Part shown: positions 16,778-23,696 of the stretch, piece after piece
How positions within the stretch are numbered: the first letter of the stretch is position 1
Layout of the letters: each line of letters opens with the position of its first letter
NCBI GenBank assembly: GCA_949299535.1
Contig: CASGAQ010000013.1
Coordinates: 1-38,345, forward strand
From: an uncultured Eubacteriales bacterium
GTDB lineage: Bacteria > Bacillota > Clostridia > Oscillospirales > CAG-272
Direction: 5' to 3'
Length of the DNA: 38,345 nt
The notes under the pieces: generated by a model
Databases searched by the model: none
What the model was told of the DNA's origin: nothing
Seen by the model: only the letters and a program-made list of their open reading frames with translations
Translations under genes and position numbers: made by a program

Positions 16778-16823
16778 ACGGCAGATATGCCGTGTGCATA
16801 TCAAATGCAACGCCTTCTGCCGT
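16778..16823 (-). terminator. Terminator between the HPr gene and uvrC, two possible stems
   Basis: On the minus strand ACGGCA-tatc-TGCCGT is followed by TTTTTGTTTT, a compact terminator. The same 3' arm can instead pair with an earlier copy (ACGGCAGA with TCTGCCGT, 16823-16778), enclosing TGCAT-ttgat-ATGCA. Both forms end at the same T-tract, so both would terminate HPr transcripts. Confidence 0.7.
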
Positions 16824-16863
16824 ATTTATGTTTTTGAAAAACGTATTTCTTTGACCATTCAAG

Positions 16864-17121
16864 TCATTCAAGACTGTTTACAAGTTCTTCAAGACCGTTG
16901 ATGGCTTCAACCTCATCGGGACCGTCTGCAATGATTGTTATAGTAGTTCCTTCGGAAATACCCATTGAGAGAACTCCGAGCAAACTTTTGGCACTGATGC
17001 GGCGATCATCTTTCTGAATCCAAATAGCACTCTTAAAAGAATTTGCCTTCTGAATGAAGAATGTTGCGGGTCTTGTATGCAGACCTACGCTGTTTTTTAT
17101 TGTAATATCGCGTGAAATCAT
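16864..17121 (-). CDS. ptsH: HPr-family phosphocarrier protein
   Basis: HPr relays phosphate from enzyme I to sugar-specific EII proteins of the phosphotransferase system, and in Firmicutes its serine-phosphorylated form is the CcpA corepressor. The 85-residue protein has the catalytic His15 in VGLHTRPAT (12-20) and Ser46 in AKSLLGVLSMG (44-54), the HPr kinase target, so both regulatory sites are intact; Crh-type paralogues would lack His15. I chose the ATG at 17121 over a longer TTG-initiated frame because it gives the family N terminus; GGGAG lies 13 nt upstream, a little far. It stands alone with its own promoter and terminator. No enzyme I gene is in the window. Confidence 0.92.
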   Translation of the reverse strand: MISRDITIKNSVGLHTRPATFFIQKANSFKSAIWIQKDDRRISAKSLLGVLSMGISEGTTITIIADGPDEVEAINGLEELVNSLE

Positions 17122-17189
17122 GTTATTGATATATCTCCCGTGAGTTCTTGCCGAAAAAATACGCAAGACTTTTTTATTTGTTATTAAGA

Positions 17190-17218
17190 ATTATAACAAA
17201 TAATTTGAATAAAATCAA
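17190..17218 (-). promoter_or_regulatory. Promoter of the HPr gene
   Basis: TTGATT (17218-17213), a 17-nt spacer and consensus TATAAT (17195-17190) on the minus strand, about 70 nt before the HPr start. No cre-like site is evident. The surrounding 17167-17260 gap is AT-rich and shows nothing else. Confidence 0.7.
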
Positions 17219-17260
17219 TACTTTTTTTACAATTAACCGTATATTTTACAAAATAAATTT

Positions 17261-17737
17261 TTACTCGTATATTTTTATGATTTTAAATACGGATTCGCGT
17301 TTTGCCGTATATAAAGATATCTCCTGTGATTCCGTAAGGAGTATCCTTCCGTCGAGATAAAATCCGTTTTCCGTGATCTTCCCGTCAAGGATCATAGTTC
17401 CTTTTACGGTGCTTTTGCCGGGAACGACGGCTTTTACCGGCTCTCCGTTTTCATTATATGCGTATTCTGTCATATCAGATACGGTAAAATCCAGAATATA
17501 ACCGGCTTTTGTATCGTCGGAAACAAGATAGAGAGCCTCTCCTCTTTCAAGGTCGATATGTTCGCTTGTGATATTGCTTATCTCAAACTCCACCGTCACG
17601 CTTTGCATATCTTCTTCCGCACTGAATATATGGTACATTCTGAGTGCGATACCCGCTATCACCATAAGTATGACGACGATGATGACCGCGTCGGCTATGT
17701 TGAATCTCTGTCTGCCATCGGCGTTTTTCGTGTTCAT
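17261..17737 (-). CDS. DUF4330-like single-pass membrane protein (second copy)
   Basis: The 158-residue protein has a short basic N terminus, the signature RFNIADAVIIVVILMVIAG forming one transmembrane helix (about 11-33), and an extracytoplasmic beta-rich domain with sites such as EFEISNITSEHID and GTMILDGKITENGFYLDGR. It closely parallels the next gene upstream, so the two are tandem paralogues. The pattern, with N-terminal (R/K)FN(I/V)(A/V/I)DA(V/I)I followed by a membrane helix, matches the DUF4330 family as I recall it; function is unknown. It is the last gene of the rimM-trmD-murJ-polymerase run. AAAGGA precedes the ATG. The location beside a polysaccharide polymerase and flippase suggests an envelope role, by inference only. 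Confidence 0.75.
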   Translation of the reverse strand: MNTKNADGRQRFNIADAVIIVVILMVIAGIALRMYHIFSAEEDMQSVTVEFEISNITSEHIDLERGEALYLVSDDTKAGYILDFTVSDMTEYAYNENGEPVKAVVPGKSTVKGTMILDGKITENGFYLDGRILLTESQEISLYTAKRESVFKIIKIYE

Positions 17738-17776
17738 TCGTATATCCTTTCCGCAGCGTGAGCCGCAATATCTTTG

Positions 17777-18289
17777 TTATTCAATTCTGAAATCGGTGAC
17801 ATATGAATCGGAGGCAAAATTGCCGCATCTGATGTATACACAGACTCCTACGTTTATGCGCTGAGAGCCGATATATACGACTCCGCGCTCGTCCACGATG
17901 CCCTGCGCCGTCAGAGTTACATATATGTCGTATTTGTCCTCATATTCATACTGTTTTATGGAATATGAAACTCCGTCCGCCGTCTTTTCGGCGCGCGATG
18001 AGTAGAAAATCGCATTTTTGTTTTGGACAGTGCTTATCATGCCGAGATTGGAAAGATCGGAGGAGTTTGTCGCGTTGTTGCCCACGGCAAATGAGTCAAG
18101 ATAAGCTTCGTCCACATCGGAAATGCGTATTGTGTAGACTACTGTTGCATGTTTTTTTTCGTCGGAGGGAAGGGTTCCCGTTTCAAACATTATAAAATAC
18201 ACTATGCCGAAGATAAGGGCGGCTATAAGCAATATGATTATTGCGTCTACTATATTGAAGCGATTTTTCTTTTTATTGATGTTTTCCAT
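17777..18289 (-). CDS. DUF4330-like single-pass membrane protein (first copy)
   Basis: The 170-residue protein starts with a Lys/Asn-rich tail, then RFNIVDAIIILLIAALIFGI, a transmembrane helix at about 11-33, and an extracytoplasmic domain. Its layout is the same as that of its downstream neighbour, including a mid-domain VVYTIRISDVDEAYLDSF that parallels VEFEISNITSEHIDLERG there. The two have diverged outside the helix. The protein appears to belong to the DUF4330 group, whose function is not known. No clear Shine-Dalgarno is visible. A GC-rich hairpin lies between it and the upstream polymerase gene. It may act with that polymerase at the membrane, an inference from neighbourhood. Confidence 0.75.
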   Translation of the reverse strand: MENINKKKNRFNIVDAIIILLIAALIFGIVYFIMFETGTLPSDEKKHATVVYTIRISDVDEAYLDSFAVGNNATNSSDLSNLGMISTVQNKNAIFYSSRAEKTADGVSYSIKQYEYEDKYDIYVTLTAQGIVDERGVVYIGSQRINVGVCVYIRCGNFASDSYVTDFRIE

Positions 18290-18310
18290 AATTATGAAAA
18301 GCTCATTTCC

Positions 18311-18346
18311 CGGCGGCAGGATTTGTATGTACCCCGTCTGCCGCCG
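18311..18346. other. GC-rich intercistronic hairpin
   Basis: CGGCGGCAG and CTGCCGCCG form a perfect 9-bp stem with an 18-nt loop in the 91-nt gap between the polymerase gene and the first DUF4330-like gene. On the minus strand no T-tract follows, so it is not a standard terminator. It could stabilise mRNA or mark a processing point. On the plus strand ACTTTTTTG follows 14 nt later. Confidence 0.5.
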
Positions 18347-18380
18347 CGGGCGGGGACTTTTTTGCTTGCTGAACCTTTTG

Positions 18381-20300
18381 TCATCTTATATATACGCTTT
18401 GGTCGGCGCTGTTTTCACGGCAGTTGCTTGCGACAGAAGACGCAAGTCCGATAACAGCCCAGAACAAAAGAAATATCCTGTAATTATACCAGACGTAATC
18501 CGTAGCGCCCTGTACGAGAAAAGCAAGTACGCCGCATAAAAATCCTATCAAAATAATGTTGTATTTTTTTGAAGTATGATTTTTCATCGTATAAAGAACC
18601 ATTCCGAAAAAGGCGAAACAGAAGACGAAGAAGAATATGAGAGAAAAGACGCCCGTTTCGGAAATTATCTGAAGATAAAGACTGTGGGAATGCGGGGCTG
18701 TTTCCGTTCCGGATAATGAATATCTCGGATATACGGCGGAGAACGCCTCGGTTCCTATTCCTATGCCGTAAAGCCATGTATCGGAAAGCATGGAAAGTGT
18801 TCCTTTCCATATGTTCAGACGGTAGAGAGTGGAGGAGTCCGACGTGTTTCCTATGCTGGAAAGCCTGTTTAGAACGCTTGTGTCGATAAGGAAAGAAGCG
18901 CCGAGCAGGGCTGCCGGCAGCAGAAGAACGGAAAAGGCAACGGATTTATGACTGCTGATTATTATAAATATCAGTACCGCCGCGATAAATCCGAGCCATG
19001 CTCCGCGGGACCATGTGAAGATAAGACAGGAACAGCAAAGCATGAACGATATAAAATATCTGAATTTGTCGCGCGTGCTTTTTGAAACGACGAACATGGC
19101 GAATATTATAGGCGCGACAAGAATGAGGTATTCTCCCAGAACATTGGGGTTTGACCATGTGGATACTGCTCTGCCTTTTATATCCGCAAACATCTCGGCG
19201 TCCTGCCATATAGTGGACACAGAGCCGAAGAAGTATTGGAATATTCCTATGACGGAAACAAGAGAAGCGCTTGTCGTAAGACTGCGTATACAGCTGAACG
19301 TCAGCTTATCCGAGCGAATGATATTCTTTATGATGAAGTATGATGAGATAAAGCAAAGGAAAACCAGCATTTTCGGCATACTTGAATTTATATCTGTCGA
19401 AATGAATCCGCCCGATACGATGAACAGCGCGAATATTGCCACGGTGAGGTCTATGAGAGAGAACTTTATAAGACGCTTCCTGCGGACTACCTTAAAGAAC
19501 AGTGAGAGCGCAGTCAAGATAACAAGACCTAACAAGAACATAGTGGGAACGAACGGTATGAGTAAGAACATGGTGATGATTCCGGATTCCGGCGAGTGAA
19601 GGAGTATTATTCCCGATATTGCGGCGAATATCGCAACCGCCGTAATATATGGTTCTACCACGAGCGAGAGTGCACCGAGGAATATTCCGAAAATTACCGC
19701 CAGACCAGCGCTCGAATGAGCTGGTTTTTCATGTTCTTCCGCCGATATTTTTCTCATGTTGAGAAAATCGAAAAATATGAAGTTGAGCGTATGGCTCTCG
19801 TTTACAACGTCTATAAACGTTTTTTTGGAAAATAGGAGCATTATTGAAACGACTATGAATATAGCGGACGTCATTACGGAAAGTTCCGAAGCAGGCTCCA
19901 AAGAAAACGCATACTTTTTAAGAAGGATTATAACCATCGAGTAGAACCCGAAAGAGAAGAACAGTATTCCGAATATGTTCATCGGACAGGACAGGACCGA
20001 CCATTTTACCGTCTCCGCCGCACGCGCAAACAGACTTGTTTCATATGCTTTGGAGGCTCTGTAGCTCAGCGGTCGGTGATAGCCGTTTGTCTTACGGCGT
20101 GAGAAAATATTCGCAAAGAAAGAATTTTTCAACTTTTCCTCGAAACTGCCGTAAAGCGTGAACAGAGTGCCGAAAAATCCGTAGATGGCTTTTTTATATA
20201 TCGAAGAAAAGAGTCGGCACAGGGCGCTTACGATGGCGCTTCTTTTGAAAAGATTTGCGATACGGTGCGAAAAAGTTCTGTCGCTCTTTTTTTGTATCAA
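18381..20300 (-). CDS. O-antigen ligase/polymerase family membrane protein (Wzy_C)
   Basis: The 639-residue multi-pass protein is predicted to join or polymerise lipid-linked glycans at the outer face of the membrane. After a basic N-terminal region of about 120 residues it has some 11-13 hydrophobic segments. The Wzy_C family features are visible in the second half: STWSNPNVLGEYLIL, TWSRGAWLGFIAA, and a large loop with YGIGIGTEAFSAVYPRYS ending in HSHSLYLQIISETGVF. In Gram-positives such proteins act on wall teichoic-type polymers, capsules or protein glycans; the substrate here cannot be told. The start is TTG, with AGAGGTGA 7 nt upstream, overlapping the murJ stop by 4 nt (TTGA). That makes it translationally coupled to a flippase gene. 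Confidence 0.85.
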   Translation of the reverse strand: MIQKKSDRTFSHRIANLFKRSAIVSALCRLFSSIYKKAIYGFFGTLFTLYGSFEEKLKNSFFANIFSRRKTNGYHRPLSYRASKAYETSLFARAAETVKWSVLSCPMNIFGILFFSFGFYSMVIILLKKYAFSLEPASELSVMTSAIFIVVSIMLLFSKKTFIDVVNESHTLNFIFFDFLNMRKISAEEHEKPAHSSAGLAVIFGIFLGALSLVVEPYITAVAIFAAISGIILLHSPESGIITMFLLIPFVPTMFLLGLVILTALSLFFKVVRRKRLIKFSLIDLTVAIFALFIVSGGFISTDINSSMPKMLVFLCFISSYFIIKNIIRSDKLTFSCIRSLTTSASLVSVIGIFQYFFGSVSTIWQDAEMFADIKGRAVSTWSNPNVLGEYLILVAPIIFAMFVVSKSTRDKFRYFISFMLCCSCLIFTWSRGAWLGFIAAVLIFIIISSHKSVAFSVLLLPAALLGASFLIDTSVLNRLSSIGNTSDSSTLYRLNIWKGTLSMLSDTWLYGIGIGTEAFSAVYPRYSLSGTETAPHSHSLYLQIISETGVFSLIFFFVFCFAFFGMVLYTMKNHTSKKYNIILIGFLCGVLAFLVQGATDYVWYNYRIFLLFWAVIGLASSVASNCRENSADQSVYIR

Positions 20301-21853
20301 TTATTTTCACCTCTTTTCCCGAACACATCTTTATGCGAGAGCGTTCGGCTGACGAATATATATATTAAATATATCACAATTCCGATCATAAAGACAATAG
20401 CTATTTTCAAAAAATATGCCGGATCGGAAGCCATTCCGGAAAAAAGCGGTATTTTTTTTTCTCCTATGAGCATTGCGGCGAAGCAAAGCGCGCCTGCCGC
20501 TGCGAGATTAAAAGCTTTTTTTCTGTTGCTTATGCGAAATATATCGGGAAAATGCCTTCTGCCGTTGAATATCAATACTGCCGCGTAAACATACTGCGAA
20601 ACGGTGAAGGAGAACGATATGCCGAAAATACCGGCGTCCGGTATAAGCATAAAGAGCATATTCGAAACGACAGAAACCGAGATAGCGGAAAAAGATGCGT
20701 ACATTGGTATTTTTGCTTTTCCGGCGGCGTAGAATGTGCGGCATAATATTTCCGATATCGCATAAGCGGGCATTGATAAAGAGAGCGTTCTGAGAGAAAC
20801 CGCACATACTTTTGCGAGTTCCTCCGTAAAATTATCTCTCAGATACAAGAGCGCTATCCCCTCGTACGAAAGCGCAAAAGTTGCGGCAAAGACCGGAAGT
20901 ATCATCAGTATTATATAAAAAACAGAGTTTTTTACGCTTTTGGCAAAGCTGTCTTTAAGGTTTTCCGCGGCGAGCCTCGAAAGAGACGGAAAAACGAAGT
21001 TTCCAACTCCGTAAACCGCTATACCTGCAATTATGACGTATATTCCCGAAGCATAATCGTATGCCACGAAAGTGCTGTCGGACACGAATGATGAAAAAAA
21101 CGAAGCTATCAGTACGGAAACGGGCGAGAGCCATGAGCCTGCCATTATATGCGGAGCCGTTTTCGCCGATTTTATAAGATATTCATTTTTGAAGTCAAAG
21201 CAGGGACGCGGCATTAACTTGGACGGTATCAGGGGAAGCGCAAGCGTTAAAAATTGCAGAAACCATGAAATCACATATACAAGTGACAGCGCATAAACGG
21301 AAAAACGCTCTCCGGATAAAAGCAGGTATGCTATCATGGCGATATTTGAAAGCGAGCTTACCGCGGCGGGAAGTATGAATCTTCCTGCCGACTGCAATAT
21401 TCCGGTGAGCGTGTATGCTCCGGCGGTGAATACCATCATAGGAAACATTATACGCAAAAGTCGTGCGGCAAGGGCAGAGGCTTCCTCGCTTATTTTAGGT
21501 GAGACCGCTTTTATTATCTGCGGAGCGAAGAATATTCCGAGCAGAGCCAGCGCGGCGCAGATAATCATTATTACGCTCATGAACACGGAGGAATATCTGT
21601 AAGCGTCTTTTTCCCGTTTTGCTTTCGCCTCGTTGTAAACGGGAATAAAACAGCCGAGTATTGCGGCTGAGAACAGAAAATCAAAAACGGCGCACGGTAT
21701 CTTCGAGGCGGCGGTGAAAGCGACGGCTTCAAGAGAGTCTCCGAGCGTCCATGCAATAATCATGCCGCGCACCATTCCGAGCGCCTTGGAAATAAGTGTC
21801 GCCGCTATCATGGCAAAGACGGTAAGCGACGAGCTTTTTATTCCTTTTTTCAT
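20297..21853 (-). CDS. murJ: Lipid II flippase MurJ (MviN family)
   Basis: MurJ flips lipid II, or a related undecaprenyl-linked oligosaccharide, across the cytoplasmic membrane. The 518-residue protein has about 14 hydrophobic segments in the MOP-superfamily pattern, the conserved N-terminal stretch ISKALGMVRGMIIAWTLG (about 22-39) with its essential-type Arg, and AAILGCFIPVYNEAKA. The C-terminal half is more divergent. An AAAGGA Shine-Dalgarno precedes the ATG. It lies between trmD and the polymerase gene rather than in the dcw cluster, so it may serve the neighbouring polymer pathway instead of, or as well as, peptidoglycan. Confidence 0.92.
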   Translation of the reverse strand: MKKGIKSSSLTVFAMIAATLISKALGMVRGMIIAWTLGDSLEAVAFTAASKIPCAVFDFLFSAAILGCFIPVYNEAKAKREKDAYRYSSVFMSVIMIICAALALLGIFFAPQIIKAVSPKISEEASALAARLLRIMFPMMVFTAGAYTLTGILQSAGRFILPAAVSSLSNIAMIAYLLLSGERFSVYALSLVYVISWFLQFLTLALPLIPSKLMPRPCFDFKNEYLIKSAKTAPHIMAGSWLSPVSVLIASFFSSFVSDSTFVAYDYASGIYVIIAGIAVYGVGNFVFPSLSRLAAENLKDSFAKSVKNSVFYIILMILPVFAATFALSYEGIALLYLRDNFTEELAKVCAVSLRTLSLSMPAYAISEILCRTFYAAGKAKIPMYASFSAISVSVVSNMLFMLIPDAGIFGISFSFTVSQYVYAAVLIFNGRRHFPDIFRISNRKKAFNLAAAGALCFAAMLIGEKKIPLFSGMASDPAYFLKIAIVFMIGIVIYLIYIFVSRTLSHKDVFGKRGENN

Positions 21854-21881
21854 TTGGGTTCCTTTCGGGGATTTTTTATTT

Positions 21882-21906
21882 CCAACGGGCGCATGGCGCC
21901 CTTTGG
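21882..21906. other. Stable hairpin between trmD and murJ
   Basis: CCAA-c-GGGCGC pairs with GCGCCC-t-TTGG around an ATG loop, 10 bp with one mismatch. It sits in the 77-nt gap between trmD and murJ. On the minus strand it is followed by GTTGGAAATAAAAAAT, which has no U-tract, so I read it as an mRNA processing or stability structure, not a terminator. Confidence 0.4.
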
Positions 21907-21930
21907 CAGAACTGCACTTGTGAGCGGAAT

Positions 21931-22614
21931 TTATTTTTTATTCCTCTCCTCCGTAAGACGTTTTGCCTCTTCCTCTTTCCATTTGTCTATGTTGGCGTGA
22001 TGACCGCTGAGAAGTACCTCCGGAACTTTTCTGCCTCTCCATTCCGGCGGACGGGTGTACTGCGGATATTCCACTGTCATCCCATCGTAAAAACTTTCCT
22101 TTTCGTAACATTCGGGGCTTGAAAGCACGCCGTCTATCATGCGGGAGACGCAGTCGGTTACGATGCACGCCGGTATCTCGCCGCCTGTCAGAACATAATC
22201 TCCTATTGAGAGTTCTTCGTCGACTATCTCGTCTATTATCCTTTGGTCGACTCCTTCGTAGTGACCGCAGAGTATAACGATATTGTCGTAATTTTCCGCA
22301 AGCTCTTTTGCTTTTTTCTGCGTAAGCACTTGTCCGCGCGGCGACATATATATCACATGGCGCTTTGTGCAGGAGTTTACCTCCGGCGCGGTTATGGCGG
22401 TGAAACAATCATATATCGGCACGGGACTCATAAGCATTCCCATGCCGCCGCCGTAAGGCGTATCGTCGACACGGCGGTGCTTGTCCTTTGAATAATCGCG
22501 TATGTTATGCGCGTACACTTCTATTGCTCCGGATTTTTGTGCTCGTCCGATAATGCTTTCGGAAAGCACTGTTTTGACAAGCTCCGGAAACAGCGTCATA
22601 ATATCGAATCTCAT
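21931..22614 (-). CDS. trmD: tRNA (guanine37-N1)-methyltransferase TrmD
   Basis: TrmD methylates G37 of tRNAs reading codons with first base C, preventing +1 frameshifting. The 227-residue SPOUT enzyme has the N terminus MRFDIMTLFPELV, the substrate motif RRVDDTPYGGGMGML (47-61), LCGHYEGVDQRI, and the SAM-binding trefoil knot SIGDYVLTGGEIPA at about 131-145. The C-terminal region includes PEWRGRKVPEVLLSGHH, which contacts tRNA. It lies 9 nt after rimM, the classical rimM-trmD order; rpsP, usually upstream, is not present, and rplS, often downstream, is replaced by murJ. Confidence 0.98.
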   Translation of the reverse strand: MRFDIMTLFPELVKTVLSESIIGRAQKSGAIEVYAHNIRDYSKDKHRRVDDTPYGGGMGMLMSPVPIYDCFTAITAPEVNSCTKRHVIYMSPRGQVLTQKKAKELAENYDNIVILCGHYEGVDQRIIDEIVDEELSIGDYVLTGGEIPACIVTDCVSRMIDGVLSSPECYEKESFYDGMTVEYPQYTRPPEWRGRKVPEVLLSGHHANIDKWKEEEAKRLTEERNKK

Positions 22615-22623
22615 AATACCGCC

Positions 22624-23133
22624 TTACTCAAAAAAGCCTTCTATTGGCGTGATGAAAATGCCTTTTTCCGTATCGCATTCCTTTATGAAAGCAGGAACGT
22701 TGGGAATGAGCGTTTTTTTGCTGTTTTCATCGGTTATCTCGTAAACTTCCTGACTTGTGTACTGCAAAACGTCAGTGAGTCTGCCGTATACTTTTCCCGT
22801 GTCGGCGTCGATAACGGGCAGGTCGATAAGGTCGCAGATAAAGTTGGAGCCTTCGGGGATATTAAGGTCTTCCCGTTTTGCATATATGACTTTGTTTTTA
22901 TATTTTACCGCGTCATCGAGCGTTTTAATCCCCGAAAGAGAACAAAGTATAAAATTTCCATTTATTACCCTTGAACGCAGAACGGAAAATTCGGTCTTGT
23001 TTTCCAGATATATGCGGGAAAGCTCGCAAAAATCTTCCGGACTGTCACACCAAGGGTCGATTTTCACTTCTCCGCGAACGCCGTGAGTATTTATTATTCT
23101 GCCTATTTCCAGAAATTCTTTTTTCTCTGCCAT
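22624..23133 (-). CDS. rimM: Ribosome maturation factor RimM
   Basis: RimM assists maturation of the 30S head by binding S19. The 169-residue protein has the N-terminal RimM domain (EIGRIINTHGVRGEVKI, about 7-23, the family signature) and the C-terminal PRC-barrel (NFICDLIDLPVIDADTGKVYG, then LIPNVPAFIKECD). An AAAGGA Shine-Dalgarno lies ahead of the ATG. It is followed closely by trmD. The 84-nt gap before it has no strong promoter, so read-through from the rpsU promoter past its terminator, or a weak local promoter, is likely. Confidence 0.97.
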   Translation of the reverse strand: MAEKKEFLEIGRIINTHGVRGEVKIDPWCDSPEDFCELSRIYLENKTEFSVLRSRVINGNFILCSLSGIKTLDDAVKYKNKVIYAKREDLNIPEGSNFICDLIDLPVIDADTGKVYGRLTDVLQYTSQEVYEITDENSKKTLIPNVPAFIKECDTEKGIFITPIEGFFE

Positions 23134-23199
23134 AGCGGTTGTCCTTTCTTTAAGACTTCGATTTTTGTTTTTTAATTGGTGATTTGATCAAAAATGCAA

Positions 23200-23246
23200 C
23201 TGAAAAATAAAAAATATGCCTCGTAAAGCGCGCGGCTTCACGAGGC
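23200..23246 (-). terminator. Rho-independent terminator of rpsU
   Basis: On the minus strand GCCTCGTGAAGC pairs with GCTTTACGAGGC around CGCGC (12 bp with one G-T), followed by ATATTTTTTATTTTT. It begins 14 nt past the rpsU stop and is a textbook intrinsic terminator. Confidence 0.9.
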
Positions 23247-23260
23247 ACACTATGCTGCAA

Positions 23261-23440
23261 TCAGCTCTTGAATTTGCGCTTTCTTGCTGCTTCAGATTTC
23301 TTTTTGCGTTTTACGCTGGGTTTTTCGTAATGCTCTTTTTTCTTGACTTCTGCGATCTTACCATCACGAGCGACCTGTCTTTTAAATCTGCGAAGAGCGC
23401 TGTCAAGCGATTCGTTTTCTTTAACTCTAACTTCTGCCAT
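23261..23440 (-). CDS. rpsU: 30S ribosomal protein bS21
   Basis: bS21 is a small basic protein of the 30S platform near the anti-Shine-Dalgarno region, important for initiation. The 59-residue product begins [20 protein letters not shown] and continues with [20 protein letters not shown] and a Lys/Arg-rich tail ([19 protein letters not shown]), exactly the family layout. A GGGGAGGG Shine-Dalgarno precedes the ATG. The gene stands alone, with a consensus promoter, a structured leader and its own terminator, which suggests separate and strong expression. Confidence 0.97.
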   Translation of the reverse strand: MAEVRVKENESLDSALRRFKRQVARDGKIAEVKKKEHYEKPSVKRKKKSEAARKRKFKS

Positions 23441-23457
23441 CTATAATCCCTCCCCTC

Positions 23458-23495
23458 GCATTTAAATGAAATGCAAGAGAATCTAAAATTCTCTT
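23458..23495 (-). promoter_or_regulatory. Two adjacent hairpins in the rpsU leader
   Basis: Two perfect stems abut each other: AAGAGAAT/ATTCTCTT with a 5-nt loop (23475-23495), then GCATTT/AAATGC with a 5-nt loop (23458-23474). The second ends 3 nt from the rpsU Shine-Dalgarno. The leader between the predicted start site and the ATG is about 55 nt and these stems fill most of it. Autoregulation or mRNA protection is possible but unproven. Confidence 0.5.
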
Positions 23496-23500
23496 ACAGC

Positions 23501-23529
23501 ATTATACACAATTTACCTTTGTATGTCAA
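23501..23529 (-). promoter_or_regulatory. Consensus promoter of rpsU
   Basis: Perfect TTGACA (23529-23524) and TATAAT (23506-23501) with a 17-nt spacer on the minus strand, a strong sigma-A type promoter. Confidence 0.9.
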
Positions 23530-23578
23530 GACCAAATTTACGATTTTGAGATTTTTTATTTTTTCGCTGCGGAAAACT

Positions 23579-23608
23579 TTGTCATTTGACTTGCGCGCGG
23601 CATAGAAT
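23579..23608 (+). promoter_or_regulatory. Candidate promoter of the P-loop ATPase gene
   Basis: TTGTCA, an 18-nt spacer and TAGAAT, about 90 nt upstream of the ATPase ATG. The match is partial. Confidence 0.3.
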
Positions 23609-23623
23609 GGCGTGAAAAGGAAA

Positions 23624-23655
23624 GCGCTGCGGCGCATCGCCGTGTCCCGCAGCGC
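23624..23655. other. GC-rich hairpin ahead of the P-loop ATPase gene
   Basis: GCGCTGCGG and CCGCAGCGC form a perfect 9-bp stem around a 14-nt loop. On the minus strand TTTCCTTTTC follows, which could terminate leftward transcripts before rpsU; on the plus strand it would lie in the 5' leader of the ATPase gene. The role is undecided. Confidence 0.45.
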
Positions 23656-23696
23656 AAACAACTAAAGAAAAAAATACTAAACGGCGAAGAAAGAAT

